NCBI GenBank assembly: GCA_028278225.1
Contig: JANQEU010000047.1
Span: 1 to 64,000 of the forward strand
Direction: 5' to 3'
DNA from: Cyclobacteriaceae bacterium
Lineage (GTDB): Bacteria; Bacteroidota; Bacteroidia; Cytophagales; Cyclobacteriaceae
Length of the DNA: 64,000 bases
A program made the position numbers and the translations under genes. Shown piece by piece: positions 17,760-27,796 of the stretch; within the stretch, counting starts at the first letter, position 1, and each line of letters opens with the position of its first letter. The notes below the pieces were generated by a model, which saw only the letters and a program-made list of their open reading frames with translations, had not been told where the DNA came from and did no database searches.

Positions 17760-18025
17760 TCGTTGAATTCGATAATTCCTTTTACAAGAGATTATCGAAG
17801 ATCAAAGATGAATCAATACTAAAAAGGACCAAGAAACTGATCATTGACCTAGAGAACGTTGAGGATTTCCGCAAAATACAAAGTGTTAAAAAACTCACTG
17901 GTCATAAATCCTATTACAGAATCAGAGTTGGGGATTATAGAATTGGATTCGAATCTATAAATGAATCCACTATCAGGCTACTCACAATTGCCCATCGCAA
18001 AGATATTTACAAGAAATATCCCTAG
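17756..18025 (+). CDS. RelE/ParE family toxin
   Basis: 89 residues starting at GTG 17756, which overlaps the antitoxin stop as GTGA (translational coupling). The RelE fold is clear: FDNSFYKRLSKI, KLTGHKSYYRIRVGDYRIGFE, and LLTIAHRKDIYKKYP at the end. RelE toxins cut mRNA on the ribosome; ParE toxins act on gyrase. The Tyr/Arg-rich core favours an mRNase, with a C-terminal HRKDIYKK typical of RelE-like proteins. It is probably self-regulated with its antitoxin. Confidence 0.88.
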   Translation: MIVEFDNSFYKRLSKIKDESILKRTKKLIIDLENVEDFRKIQSVKKLTGHKSYYRIRVGDYRIGFESINESTIRLLTIAHRKDIYKKYP

Positions 18026-18378
18026 TCCCGCTCGTTCAAAAGCCAGTCCGCCATCCTGAGTTTACGAAAGATCTCATCTCAAAGATGCTGATCTCATTAT
18101 AAGGTCCTTCACGCCATTCTGGATGACAATCTATTTTGGCTTTTTGAACATTCACATCCATCCTGAAGCTTCGGATTGTTCAATGATAGTATGCGTGATC
18201 GCTGGTACCGAATACAAGATTTTTACGGGATAGATGGTATGGCTAATATCATTTGCCGATATGAGATAATACAAGAAAAGTGATTATCCGGAGTAATAAA
18301 TTGTGCTCACATATTTGACCTTTTCGTGGTATCTAATTAGATGACCTGACCCCAATCGTGTGACCCAACTCAAAAGTG
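18026..18378. other. Gene-poor gap with a 76-bp imperfect inverted repeat
   Basis: About 350 bp without a convincing gene. 18052-18127 is an imperfect palindrome: the left arm begins CATCCTGAGTTTACG and the right arm ends CATTCTGGATGAC (reverse complement begins GTCATCCAGAATG), with an internal stem too. It resembles the interspersed intergenic palindromes common in this phylum. A 30-codon frame at 18191-18283 has no other support. Confidence 0.6.
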
Positions 18379-19158
18379 ATGCGAATCGAAGAGGACTTTA
18401 TCGATATCGGCCGTGATAACATATTCCTTAAGAGAATAGAAGTCTCTTCTTTTCACAATAATCCAACAATCATATTCCTGCATGATGCACTGGGCTGTAC
18501 GGATAGTTTCAGGGATTTTCCGGAAGTATTGTGTGACGCAGTGGGATCTAACGGGTTTTTATTTGACCGTGCCGGACACGGGAGGTCCTCATCCTACACC
18601 GATCAACGAGATTGTGATTACCTGAAGCGAGAAGCTGAAATCAGTCTGCCATCTCTTTTACGTGCATTCGGTATTTCCGGGGAAATACTATTAGGTCACA
18701 GTGATGGCGCCACTATCGCATTGCTCCGTGCATCCAACCACAATACTGTGGAAGCTGTTATCTCACTGGCAGGCCATTTCATGGTTGAAGAGGTTACCCG
18801 GCAGGGTGTAAGCAAAACCGCCCGGGAGTTATCTTCTAATAGCCAGCTGTCAAAGCTAAAGAAGCTGCATGGAAATAAGGCCGAAAAACTGCTTGGCGAT
18901 TGGTCGGGGATCTGGCTTTCGGAGTCTTTCAGGTCCTGGAACATTGGCCCTGACCTGAGAAAGATCAATTGCCCTTCACTGATCATTCAGGGAAGTGATG
19001 ACAAGTATGCAACTGTGAAACATGCGACCGGCATGGCTAATGAAATTGGTGACAATGCTGTTGTTGAAATATTGGCGGACTGTGGACACTTTCCCTACAG
19101 GGATAAACCTGATGTAGTGATCAACCTGATCAGAAACTTTCTAAAACGATCGACATGA
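18379..19158 (+). CDS. Alpha/beta hydrolase
   Basis: 259 residues from the ATG at 18379 (a GTG immediately before it is less likely). The nucleophile elbow is GHSDG, the acid is in QGSDDKYAT and the base His in [10 protein letters not shown] near the end, giving a Ser-Asp-His triad. An oxyanion-hole segment [12 protein letters not shown] is near the start. The substrate is unknown. Its stop overlaps the start of the acyl-CoA synthetase gene (ATGA), so the two are translated together; a thioesterase or ester hydrolase working beside acyl activation is an inference. Confidence 0.85.
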   Translation: MRIEEDFIDIGRDNIFLKRIEVSSFHNNPTIIFLHDALGCTDSFRDFPEVLCDAVGSNGFLFDRAGHGRSSSYTDQRDCDYLKREAEISLPSLLRAFGISGEILLGHSDGATIALLRASNHNTVEAVISLAGHFMVEEVTRQGVSKTARELSSNSQLSKLKKLHGNKAEKLLGDWSGIWLSESFRSWNIGPDLRKINCPSLIIQGSDDKYATVKHATGMANEIGDNAVVEILADCGHFPYRDKPDVVINLIRNFLKRST

Positions 19159-20837
19159 AAAATTTAAGTTATGCCTGCGGAGTAAGTTCCAAACCATTAT
19201 TGGGAACCACAGTTGGTGATGCATTTGATCAAATCGTTTCCCGGTTTCCGGCGAATGAGGCATTGATCTCCAGGCATCAGCACATAAGATGGACTTACGA
19301 AGAACTCAGGGAACATGTAGATGCATATGCCAAAGCTTTTTTATCTCAGGGAATAAAGAAGGGAGAGCGTGTGGGGATCTGGTCCCCAAATTGCGCCGAG
19401 TGGCTCATCACCCAGCTGGCCACCGCTAAAATCGGTGCAATTCTGGTCAATATTAATCCAAGCTACAGGCTCAATGAGCTGGAATATGCTTTGAAACAAT
19501 CAGGATGCGCGATGATAGTAATCGCCGATAAATTCAAGTCATCGGATTACACCAAAATGATCTATGACCTGATCCCGGAGTTATTTGATTCTTTTGACGG
19601 GTCCTTTCAAAGCCGGAAACTACCGGAATTGAGAATGGTCATTTCCCTCAGCGAATATCCCAACCCCGGAATGATACAATGGCAGTTCTTCAGGGAAATG
19701 GGAGAATCCGTCTCTGACCGGGAACTTTTTGATGTCCAGCATTCACTGACTTTCGATGAGCCGATCAATATTCAATATACCAGCGGAACTACGGGATACC
19801 CTAAAGGTGCGACATTAAGTCACCACAATATCCTGAACAATGGATATTTAGTCACAGAAAACATGAATTTCTCGGATCAGGAAAGATTGGTGATCCCTGT
19901 TCCGTTATATCATTGTTTCGGGATGGTCATGGGCAACCTGGGATGCATCACACATGGGGCCACGATCATTTATCCGTCCGATAGTTTTGATGCGGAAACT
20001 GTCCTTAGGGCTGTGGAGGAAGAAAAAGCCACTGCACTCTACGGTGTCCCTACCATGTTCCTGGCAGAATTGAATCATCCGGAATTCGAAAAGTACGACC
20101 TGAGCAGCTTGCGGACAGGAATCATGGCCGGAGCTTTATGTCCTGCCGAACTAATGAAAAGAGTGAACAAGTTCATGCATATGGAACAGGTGGAGATCGC
20201 ATATGGAATGACCGAAACAAGCCCCGTAAGTACCCAGACCATGCATGACGCCCCCTTTGACAAACGTGTATCGACAGTAGGAAAAGTTATGCCCCACACT
20301 GAAATAAAGATCATCGACCATGAAACCGGCGGAATAATGCCGATAGGTGAACCCGGCGAGCTGTGCACGCGGGGATACTGTGTGATGTTGGGCTACTGGA
20401 ATGATGAGACCCAAACTGCGGAAGCAATCGACACGGCCCGATGGATGCACTCCGGTGATCTCGCAGCCATGGATGAAGAGGGCTATATCACGATCGTCGG
20501 AAGGATCAAGGATATGATCATCAGAGGAGGTGAGAATATTTACCCCAAAGAAATTGAGGAATTTCTATTCAGTCACCCTAAAGTGAATGAAGTCCAGGTC
20601 ATCGGAGTCCCGAGTGAAAAATACGGCGAAGAAGTTTGTGCATGGATACAGCTAAAAAAAGATCAGTCAATGACCCCCGAAGAGGTTCAGGAATATTGTA
20701 AAGGTCAGATCGCACACTATAAAGTCCCCGCGCTTGTCAAATTTGTTGACAGCTTTCCGATGACGGTAACCGGAAAGATCAGAAAGGTGGAAATGCGGGA
20801 GATCATGATCAAAGAGATGTCCGCCGAAGAAGTATGA
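19155..20837 (+). CDS. AMP-binding acyl-CoA synthetase (medium/long-chain type)
   Basis: 560 residues. The P-loop-like motif [18 protein letters not shown] identifies an adenylate-forming enzyme. Other landmarks are AYGMTETSP, the hinge region [16 protein letters not shown], and the C-terminal catalytic lysine in [11 protein letters not shown]. It activates a fatty acid to acyl-AMP and then acyl-CoA. Length and motifs fit FadD-like/AcsA-like family members, with no extra domains. Coupled to an alpha/beta hydrolase upstream. Feeds the same chemistry as the beta-oxidation genes at 58-63 kb, though far from them. Confidence 0.92.
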   Translation: MKNLSYACGVSSKPLLGTTVGDAFDQIVSRFPANEALISRHQHIRWTYEELREHVDAYAKAFLSQGIKKGERVGIWSPNCAEWLITQLATAKIGAILVNINPSYRLNELEYALKQSGCAMIVIADKFKSSDYTKMIYDLIPELFDSFDGSFQSRKLPELRMVISLSEYPNPGMIQWQFFREMGESVSDRELFDVQHSLTFDEPINIQYTSGTTGYPKGATLSHHNILNNGYLVTENMNFSDQERLVIPVPLYHCFGMVMGNLGCITHGATIIYPSDSFDAETVLRAVEEEKATALYGVPTMFLAELNHPEFEKYDLSSLRTGIMAGALCPAELMKRVNKFMHMEQVEIAYGMTETSPVSTQTMHDAPFDKRVSTVGKVMPHTEIKIIDHETGGIMPIGEPGELCTRGYCVMLGYWNDETQTAEAIDTARWMHSGDLAAMDEEGYITIVGRIKDMIIRGGENIYPKEIEEFLFSHPKVNEVQVIGVPSEKYGEEVCAWIQLKKDQSMTPEEVQEYCKGQIAHYKVPALVKFVDSFPMTVTGKIRKVEMREIMIKEMSAEEV

Positions 20838-20879
20838 AAAATATTACCGAATTACTGCTCTTTATGCAATTGAAGTCTG

Positions 20880-21500
20880 TTAAGTTCCGGTCATTTTCTC
20901 CAGCTCATTAATTGCCTGCTGTGTTTCTATGCTGTAAAATATAAAAGTAACCACGAAAAAAACTGTGGTCACAATCAGGAACCTGACCAGGACGTCAAAT
21001 CTGTCATTCTTGATGTTCCTGATAAAACTCACCTTGAGCAGCTCAATCGTCAGCGAATCAATGATTTGATCTTCGTCCGCCTGGGATAGTTGATTTCTGT
21101 AGTTTTCCACCTCCTGGAAAAGCTTGAACCTTGAGGAATTTCTGAATGGAAATAAACTATATCTCGGATATGTATTTGGCGCAAGATAAAATGCCGGGCT
21201 TTGTTTGACCTTCTCGCCGAAAATCAGATTATTCATGGGATTGTTGATCGGTTTGACAATCCTGGTAACGATTACGATGCACAGGCATAGTAACAGGAAA
21301 AAGATCCCAAGAAATGCCCAAAACCAGGCACTGTATCCGTTTGCATATTTTACGATATTGTCAAGGACCGTGAAGAAAGCGACAATGAAGGCACCCAGAA
21401 TGGTAATCACAAATGTGGTTTTGGCATCCGCAAAACGGATCAGTTCCTGGGCATCAGATATTGCATTGGTGACAAAGGAAATTTTCGTTTCATTTTTCAT
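20880..21500 (-). CDS. Pycsar-effector-like membrane protein (PycTM/DUF5706-like)
   Basis: 206 residues with three hydrophobic helices at about 27-48, 60-82 and 173-195. The start of the first helix reads ELIRFADAKTTFVITILGA, close to the (R/W)xADxKAxxLL pattern of the 2TM effectors that serve cyclic-nucleotide defence systems such as Pycsar, and a soluble 80-residue segment separates the helix pairs. No cyclase or CD-NTase gene is nearby in the window, so it may be an orphan or serve another role. Family assignment is by pattern only. Confidence 0.5.
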   Translation of the reverse strand: MKNETKISFVTNAISDAQELIRFADAKTTFVITILGAFIVAFFTVLDNIVKYANGYSAWFWAFLGIFFLLLCLCIVIVTRIVKPINNPMNNLIFGEKVKQSPAFYLAPNTYPRYSLFPFRNSSRFKLFQEVENYRNQLSQADEDQIIDSLTIELLKVSFIRNIKNDRFDVLVRFLIVTTVFFVVTFIFYSIETQQAINELEKMTGT

Positions 21501-21685
21501 TTTCTGCCAGCTCAGTTATTTATGTAATATAAACCATTCGGTAAGTTACTGTCTGACAGTATTCGCTGACCAAGGCAGAAGCTGAGCGCCGTGGAGATTA
21601 TAATGTGCTCGGGGATAAACCAAAAAAGCCATGGCCTGCCACAATAGCAGACCATGAAAGCACTCAGGTAACAATCATAAACTTC

Positions 21686-22561
21686 TCAGGAAACTTTCAA
21701 TTTCAGCATATCATCCATTCCAAAGGCACCATATATTCCGGAGGTAATTTGGTCCAATTGGGAATTGTAACTTTTTATGTGATCACCCATTCCCATGCTG
21801 TCCACCACAGTCCGGACCGGACGTTCACCTGCCGGTGTATGGATCAGGTTGACAATGGCGTCAGCCACCTTTTGAGGGCTTTGTTCAGGATTAGATGCCA
21901 GGGCACCCTCAAATCCCTTCAAAAGCTCAGCTGGTGCATTCATAAAATCCCCATAGCTCTTATTTCTGGAGCCATCTGAGGGAGTCATCAAATTGTCTAT
22001 GAAAGTAGTCGGGTATCCGCCCGGCTCAACGACGCATGAATCAATGCCAAATCCTGATAATTCCACCCGATAATTTTCTGCCAGTGCTTCCAGGGCCCAT
22101 TTGGACGCATTATAAGGTCCGTAGAAAGGCATTGATATTCTTCCAAGTAAGCTGGAAATATGTACCAGCAACCCCGAGTTGTTCTTTCTCATGTGAGGAA
22201 GTACAGCCCTGTTCACTCGCTGAACGCCAAAGACGTTAATGTCAAACAATTGTTGAAAATCTTCGGATGTAAAGTGCTCCTGCATTCCCAGGACACCTAT
22301 ACCCGCATTGTTGATAACCACATCCACCCCGCCAAGTAGTTTTACCGCCTGATCAACGCCGGCATTCACGCTTTCCTCGCTGGTCACATCGATCTCCACA
22401 ATTTTTGCGCCATCAGATTCCAGCTCCGATGCAATCTCTTTGTTTCTGCCTTCCACGTCGCGCATTGAGGCCGCCACGCTGTGGCCGCTTTCCAGTAGTG
22501 ACTTAACAGTCAATACACCGAAACCTCCGTTTGCTCCTGTAATTAAAATTCGGTCAGTCAT
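21686..22561 (-). CDS. Short-chain dehydrogenase/reductase (SDR)
   Basis: 291 residues. The NAD(P) motif is TGANGGFG (8-15), NNAG lies near residue 87, and the catalytic Ser-Tyr-Lys appears as HISSLLGR...YNASKW. It reduces or oxidises an unknown alcohol/ketone. A MarR regulator gene lies 99 bp upstream on the same strand, and the gap carries an inverted repeat over a -7 box, so the SDR is a likely target of that regulator. Confidence 0.93.
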   Translation of the reverse strand: MTDRILITGANGGFGVLTVKSLLESGHSVAASMRDVEGRNKEIASELESDGAKIVEIDVTSEESVNAGVDQAVKLLGGVDVVINNAGIGVLGMQEHFTSEDFQQLFDINVFGVQRVNRAVLPHMRKNNSGLLVHISSLLGRISMPFYGPYNASKWALEALAENYRVELSGFGIDSCVVEPGGYPTTFIDNLMTPSDGSRNKSYGDFMNAPAELLKGFEGALASNPEQSPQKVADAIVNLIHTPAGERPVRTVVDSMGMGDHIKSYNSQLDQITSGIYGAFGMDDMLKLKVS

Positions 22562-22619
22562 ATTTGTTCTTATTAAATGTTTACTCGTTCCTAGTCTACA
22601 TGGTGCTTACGGATGTCTG

Positions 22620-22645
22620 TATATTTGGTTGTACATACAAATATA
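22620..22645 (-). promoter_or_regulatory. Candidate MarR operator over the SDR promoter
   Basis: TATATTTG (22620-22627) and CAAATATA (22638-22645) are 8-bp inverted arms; inside them TTGTA-CA-TACAA (22629-22640) is a second, tighter palindrome. Read on the minus strand, the right arm is TATATTTG, an exact TAnnTTTG -7 box, about 75 bp from the SDR start. A MarR dimer bound here would block the promoter. The binding partner is inferred. Confidence 0.45.
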
Positions 22646-22660
22646 TTTTCTCAAAAAAAT

Positions 22661-23086
22661 TTATTCTCCGAGGATCTTTGATGCCTCGTAAACAATCGTG
22701 GTAAGTTTTTGAGTGTTTTCTCCCAAGATTTGCTGGTACCTATCGTAGAGATTCTTCCAGGCTTTTTTGATCGTCTGGTCCAGTTTCGCTCCTTTATCCG
22801 TTGGGAAAACTTTTGTTGTCCGGCCTGTTGTTTCCCTTTTCACATAACCCTTCTGCTCAAGTTTTTCTATGAGCCGGGTCACCGTAGAAGGTGTAAGCTG
22901 CATATGTTTGCTGATCTCCTTGGGCTGGATACCAGGCCTGTCGTTAGCCCCCATCAGCAGGAAGGCATGTGAGGGGGCCAGCCCGGTAATAGCAAATTCT
23001 TCCTCTGCCATTTTCGTCATGATCCGGCCCAAAGCATTTGCCGAGTAATAAAGGCATCCGCAGTATTTAGAATCTTCTTCTGACAT
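22661..23086 (-). CDS. MarR family transcriptional regulator
   Basis: 141 residues, winged helix. The recognition region is SKHMQLTPSTVTRLIEKLE, followed by the wing KGYVKRETTGRTTKVFPT. The N terminus has Cys9 and Cys11 (KYCGCLYY), which could sense oxidants or electrophiles, though this is not shown. It precedes an SDR gene and a strong palindrome, which suggests local repression. Confidence 0.9.
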   Translation of the reverse strand: MSEEDSKYCGCLYYSANALGRIMTKMAEEEFAITGLAPSHAFLLMGANDRPGIQPKEISKHMQLTPSTVTRLIEKLEQKGYVKRETTGRTTKVFPTDKGAKLDQTIKKAWKNLYDRYQQILGENTQKLTTIVYEASKILGE

Positions 23087-23141
23087 TAGTGATCAGAGGG
23101 TATTTGCCGGACAGTGTCGATAATCTTTATCCGGCCTCCAA

Positions 23142-23149
23142 CAAACTTA
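23142..23149 (-). promoter_or_regulatory. Bacteroidota -7 box (TAAGTTTG) of the MarR gene
   Basis: Read on the minus strand TAAGTTTG fits TAnnTTTG, 55 bp upstream of the MarR start at 23086. No clear -33 element was found. Confidence 0.35.
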
Positions 23150-23231
23150 ATGTTTTTTCGCCCTTCCTGCACTTAGGAACCGGTTAATCATTTTACCTCT
23201 TCTGCGCTCTCCAGGCTCAAACGAAGTCCGA

Positions 23232-25895
23232 TCATTCGTATCTGAGAGAGTCCACCGGGTTGGAGTATGATGCTTTCCAGATTTTTACACTGATCGTTCC
23301 AATGGCTATGAGAAGCGAAAGCAATCCTCCTGTAGCATATATCCACCATGAAATATTTGTCTGATAGGCAAAATCCCCCATCCACTTTTGTATGATCATA
23401 TAAGAAATCGGCACGGAAATAATAAATGCCAGGACAATCAGCGTAATGAATTCCCTGGAAAGGACCGATCCTATTTGCAGGACAGAAGCTCCCAATACCT
23501 TCCTGATACCCATTTCCTTGGCCCTTTGGATGATTGTGAATGAAATAAGTCCGAACAGGCCAAGACAGGAAATCAAAATTGCTATCCCGGTGGCAGTAGA
23601 AGCAAGCTTCGATGTTTTGCGCTCAGTTTTGTAAAATCGTTCCACCGTCTCGTCCATAAACCTCAGGTCCATCGGATCATCGGGATAAACAAGGTCCCAA
23701 TTATCCGATATCTTTTGAATGATATCTTGCAGATCTCCATTCATGTTGATCTTCAGCGCAATACACCTTCCGTATGTCTCTGAAAACTTGTAAAACATGG
23801 GTTCAATTTTATGGTGGAGTGATTGAAAATGTATGTCCTCCATGACACCCACCACCACATAATCATCTCCCAGTTTTGCGCCAATCACCTTTTCCGGGTT
23901 GTGATAACCTAACTCCTTTATGTAGGTTTCATTTATTACAACTTCGTTGGTATTTTCACTGCCGATGACATTCCTTCCTGCCACCAGATCTATCTGATAA
24001 AAATCCAGATAGTTTTTATCTCCCTGTCTTCTGTGCGCGTTGGTTACAATCTCTTCATCGCCCTTCAAATACTTTAAGGTACTGGTGGAGTAACCTCTGT
24101 AGGCCGGTGGATTCTGGTGCCGGCTGATGTCCAATATTTCAGGCAGTTGTTTCAGTTTGTTTTCCAGTACTTCCATTTTATCCACTGTCTGCCTGTGCGG
24201 GGCAAAGAAATAGACTATACCCTCCTTCTCGAATCCCAGGTCCCTATCCAACATGTAAGATATCTGATAGATCACTGTAAGCGTCCCGATGATCAGGAGT
24301 TGGGAAAAAACGAATTGTAATGTGATCAGGCTCATTCTCAGGTAAGACTTTTGAGACCTCCCATCCCGGATCGCTCCCGATTTCAACGCCGATATTGGTG
24401 TAAATTTTGCCATGATCATGGAAGGGTATAATCCGGAAAGAAATCCAACAGTCAAACCGGTTACCAAAACGACTATCCAAAAACCTGCTTCTGTCAAACC
24501 AAGCGTCACCTCCTCGGGAATAAATTCGGAAAAAGCATCCAGCGAAAAATACGAGATCGGTATGGCCGCCAGGATCGCAAGAAACGTTACCATTATACTT
24601 CCACTAAGAAATCTGCCGATAAGGTGCGTTCTGCTACTACCTAATACTTTTCTGACACCTACTTCCCGGGATTTGTTTGTTGCCTGTGCGGTTTCAAGGT
24701 TTATGAAATTGAAGGCCGCAATAAGCAGAAGAAAAAATGCCACAACGCTGAGGATGCGTAATGTTGGCAGGTGAATAGCAGATGCACCGGAATCAAAGAC
24801 TCCCAGGTTAGCATTGTAGTGCAGGTCACTCAACGGCTGAAGTCTGTACTTTTTGATCCAGGTTGCATCTTCTTCCTGGCCGGCTGCAAAATCATTCAGG
24901 AGCTCCAATTGTGTATTGAAAGCGTCGACATCTGTGTCTTCATGAAGCTTGATCCATGACTGGGATGAACTATTGGTATTGGACCAGTCATTCATGTCAT
25001 AACGATCTTTCAGCCAGGAGCTTTCCAGCGTAGCAAAAGATATCATTTCCGTAAACTGAAAGTCCGAATTTTCTGCAGGCCCTCTGACCACACCCGAAAC
25101 CATAACTTCCAATGAATCCCGGTATGTTACCGTCTTTCCTACAATATCCTCGATTTCGTCATATCCAAAATATGTGCGTGCTTGCGCTTCAGTCAATACT
25201 ACCTGGAATGGCGCTGTGAGAGATTGAGTAGCCGAGCCTGACAGCCATTCATATTGATCGGCAATTTCGAAATAGGTTTCATCTGCCAGTATAATTGCTG
25301 AATTGTGATCCAGTTTCTTCGGATTCCCGTTCTCGTCAGTGATCGACACTTTGGCCCCAAAATTATGGAAATGAGCTACCGACTCAATCCCGGTGAGGTT
25401 CTCTCTCATATAACCAGGCACTGCTGTTGATACCCCGCGGTTGAATCCCGAGAAAGCCCCCGAAAACTCCGAATAGACCCTGAAGATCCTTTCCTTATCC
25501 GGAAAGTGTTGGTTGAAACTCAACTCATAGGTGATGATCCGGTAGATGACCAGAAAGGCACTGATACCAATGGCTAACCCTGCAATATTGATTGCAGAGG
25601 TTGTTTTGTTCTTAAGAATGTCCCTCCAGTTGACGACCAGATTGTGTTTGAGAAACATAAAGAAGGTGCCTATCAGTCCGGTATTTTTCATTTTTTTTCT
25701 TTTTAAAGCATAAGATCTGAATGACCTGATCACCAGCCACCAGTAAAATATCGCGGAATATCTTGTGCCGCTCCTGGAAATAAATTCATTGTACTCTTCA
25801 CACAGATCGCCTTCGATCTCTTCAAGCCGGGCGCTGTTGCAATAGAATCGAAACAGCTTCAGGGGCCATTTTGGTGGATTGTGGTATTGACTCAT
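23232..25895 (-). CDS. Large ABC-transporter permease (FtsX/MacB type)
   Basis: 887 residues, the usual size for the Bacteroidota 'permease prefix' class. The N terminus (1-80) is the soluble prefix domain, then NWRDILKNKTTSAINIAGLAIGIS starts TM1. Two MacB periplasmic domains and two FtsX membrane domains follow, each repeat ending in KxxGxRKVLG (SREVGVRKVLGSS; AKEMGIRKVLGAS). Such proteins work with an ABC ATPase to act on envelope substrates; none is adjacent. Its start overlaps the PadR gene stop (ATGA), a well-known pairing in the phylum. Confidence 0.93.
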   Translation of the reverse strand: MSQYHNPPKWPLKLFRFYCNSARLEEIEGDLCEEYNEFISRSGTRYSAIFYWWLVIRSFRSYALKRKKMKNTGLIGTFFMFLKHNLVVNWRDILKNKTTSAINIAGLAIGISAFLVIYRIITYELSFNQHFPDKERIFRVYSEFSGAFSGFNRGVSTAVPGYMRENLTGIESVAHFHNFGAKVSITDENGNPKKLDHNSAIILADETYFEIADQYEWLSGSATQSLTAPFQVVLTEAQARTYFGYDEIEDIVGKTVTYRDSLEVMVSGVVRGPAENSDFQFTEMISFATLESSWLKDRYDMNDWSNTNSSSQSWIKLHEDTDVDAFNTQLELLNDFAAGQEEDATWIKKYRLQPLSDLHYNANLGVFDSGASAIHLPTLRILSVVAFFLLLIAAFNFINLETAQATNKSREVGVRKVLGSSRTHLIGRFLSGSIMVTFLAILAAIPISYFSLDAFSEFIPEEVTLGLTEAGFWIVVLVTGLTVGFLSGLYPSMIMAKFTPISALKSGAIRDGRSQKSYLRMSLITLQFVFSQLLIIGTLTVIYQISYMLDRDLGFEKEGIVYFFAPHRQTVDKMEVLENKLKQLPEILDISRHQNPPAYRGYSTSTLKYLKGDEEIVTNAHRRQGDKNYLDFYQIDLVAGRNVIGSENTNEVVINETYIKELGYHNPEKVIGAKLGDDYVVVGVMEDIHFQSLHHKIEPMFYKFSETYGRCIALKINMNGDLQDIIQKISDNWDLVYPDDPMDLRFMDETVERFYKTERKTSKLASTATGIAILISCLGLFGLISFTIIQRAKEMGIRKVLGASVLQIGSVLSREFITLIVLAFIISVPISYMIIQKWMGDFAYQTNISWWIYATGGLLSLLIAIGTISVKIWKASYSNPVDSLRYE

Positions 25896-26227
25896 TGAAG
25901 ATTTTCAAATGCAATTTCAGGTATTTGATCCCTCATTCTGCTGCGGATCTCACTCGCTTTATCCAGCGCTACTTTCCCTGCATGGGATATGCTGAACAGC
26001 CGCTTACGTTTTCCTCCTCTGATTTTAGCTGTTTCACCCATTTTTGAATTGAGCAGGCCCTTCTCTTCCAGTCGATACACTGCCGCATGGACAGAACTGA
26101 TTGTGATTTTTCTACCTGTCTGACGATTGAGTTCATTTTTGATCGCTACGCTGTAGGCATTGTCATAAAGGATACCTACCGTAAGTAGCACCAGCTCTTC
26201 AAATTCGCCAAGATTTGTGCCTTTCAT
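25892..26227 (-). CDS. PadR family transcriptional regulator
   Basis: 111 residues with a winged helix: EELVLLTVGIL, then ITISSVHAAVYRLEEKGLL. It heads a two-gene operon with the permease and probably represses it in response to a small molecule. It is followed upstream by AT-rich DNA likely to carry the promoter. Confidence 0.92.
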   Translation of the reverse strand: MKGTNLGEFEELVLLTVGILYDNAYSVAIKNELNRQTGRKITISSVHAAVYRLEEKGLLNSKMGETAKIRGGKRKRLFSISHAGKVALDKASEIRSRMRDQIPEIAFENLQ

Positions 26228-26366
26228 TTTATTATTTTCGTAAATGTAAGTAAAATTATTTTTAGCGGATTTATTTCACGAAAAAATGAGTGGTTTCCAG
26301 CTGTGATATCCTGAAAAGATTTTTGCCGGGATTGATTAATTTGTGGATCAATAAACAGATTAACTC

Positions 26367-27437
26367 ATGAGATATTTTATTTTCTTTTTCATATCATGTC
26401 TGGTGCTATCGGATATTAATGGTCAAAATGAACCATCGGAAGTCGACCGGCTAAAAGAGCAGATATCCAACCTCCGGCACAGCTTTAACCGGTTACAAAA
26501 GCAGATTGATGATCTGCTGTGGTATGAGAAAGTTGGGGACATTGCCTTCATTGATAAAGTATACCTTACCGGGCCACCAAAGCCGGACCGGGTAGAAAAA
26601 AATAAAACCAGACAAGGTTATGGCAATCCTTATCGGATCCAGTCTTATGTCTTCATACCGAGGGATATTGATCCCCGCAAAAAATATCCGCTGCTTGTTT
26701 TTCCGCATGGCGGGGTTCATAGCAATTTCAACACGTTTTACACGCATATCATACGTGAATTAATGGCCCAGCAGTACATCGTCGTCGCTGCGGAATACCG
26801 GGGCAGCACGGGATATGGAAAAGGATTTTACGAAGCCATTGATTACGGAGGCCTCGAAGTAGAAGATGTATATGCATCCCGAAATTACATGGTTGAAAAC
26901 TATGATATCGTAGATGCTGATCGCGTGGGGATCCTGGGGTGGAGTCATGGCGGACTGATCACATTGATGAACATCTTCGATCACCCGAAGGATTACAAGG
27001 TTGCGTATGCCGGTGTTCCCGTCAGTGATCTTGTTGCCAGAATGGGGTATAAAACTGAAGGGTATCGTGATCTGTATTCGGCTGACTATCACATCGGCAA
27101 AACAGCTTACGAGGACGTGGAGGAATACAAAAGGCGGTCGCCTGCCTGGCAGGCGCAAAAGCTTCAGACGCCTTTGCTGATCCACACCAATACAAATGAC
27201 GGAGACGTCAATGTCCTTGAAGTGGAGCATTTGATCAAGACGCTCAAGGCGGAAGGAAAGAAATTTGAGTATGAGATCTACCAGGACATCCCCGGAGGGC
27301 ACACCTTCGACAGGATCGACTCTAAAACAGCCCAGGAGGTACGTTTAAAAATCTATGAGTTTTTAGCAGGTTACCTGAACCCCCCGAAACCATTCAATAG
27401 CCTGAAAGCGCTGAGAAAGGCTGCCTATCGGTTTTGA
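26367..27437 (+). CDS. Secreted S9-type serine peptidase (prolyl oligopeptidase-like)
   Basis: 356 residues with signal peptide ending DINGQ. A short helical stretch (about 24-50) precedes the hydrolase domain. The Ser nucleophile is Ser193 in GWSHGG, acid Asp278/280 in NDGDVN, base His312 in GGHTF. No N-terminal propeller is present, so it is the catalytic-domain-only class. Probable periplasmic or secreted peptidase/esterase. Confidence 0.85.
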   Translation: MRYFIFFFISCLVLSDINGQNEPSEVDRLKEQISNLRHSFNRLQKQIDDLLWYEKVGDIAFIDKVYLTGPPKPDRVEKNKTRQGYGNPYRIQSYVFIPRDIDPRKKYPLLVFPHGGVHSNFNTFYTHIIRELMAQQYIVVAAEYRGSTGYGKGFYEAIDYGGLEVEDVYASRNYMVENYDIVDADRVGILGWSHGGLITLMNIFDHPKDYKVAYAGVPVSDLVARMGYKTEGYRDLYSADYHIGKTAYEDVEEYKRRSPAWQAQKLQTPLLIHTNTNDGDVNVLEVEHLIKTLKAEGKKFEYEIYQDIPGGHTFDRIDSKTAQEVRLKIYEFLAGYLNPPKPFNSLKALRKAAYRF

Positions 27438-27796
27438 ACGGGCCTGGATAATAATCATCCTGAGTTCAGTGGCAACTGCCCGTCAGGTTTGGATACTCAA
27501 ATGAAGAAGCTTCCTCCTGTAGAGTTGGTTCCGGATCCTGCTTTTCTTCAATAACCGGTTTTCTCTAAATCCCGGAATGTAATCTGTCTCCGATAACGGG
27601 AGACACGATCAGGTTGCGGAAGATGTCCTGCTATCTCCCGCATACGGGAAAAATGTGATGATCCTGGTGAAAAATAATTTCTCCAATTAAAATATTGTGG
27701 GTAATGGACACATAAAACTAACACAGAACGGAAAAATATTTGTCGTTGATAATATTTTTATCAAACTTTGAGTAATTTAGTATCAAATTGACTGCT
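27438..27796. other. Gene-poor gap with hairpins
   Basis: No convincing gene. A hairpin TGTCTCC...GGAGACA spans 27585-27605. Just before the metzincin gene, TTGATAA (27746-27752) and TTATCAA (27758-27764) form a perfect inverted repeat with a 5-base loop, in the right place to be an operator. A weak CATCCTGAG-like motif near 27461 recalls the intergenic repeats elsewhere. Confidence 0.5.

Noticed and set aside
18191-18283. 30-codon frame in the gap after the toxin gene
   Set aside because: No ribosome-binding site, a stop shortly upstream, and no pattern beyond chance.
20880-21500. A complete Pycsar operon
   Set aside because: No uridylate or cytidylate cyclase is found on either side within the window.
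21605-21979. 124-codon plus-strand frame beside the SDR gene
   Set aside because: It mostly runs antisense to the well-supported SDR gene.
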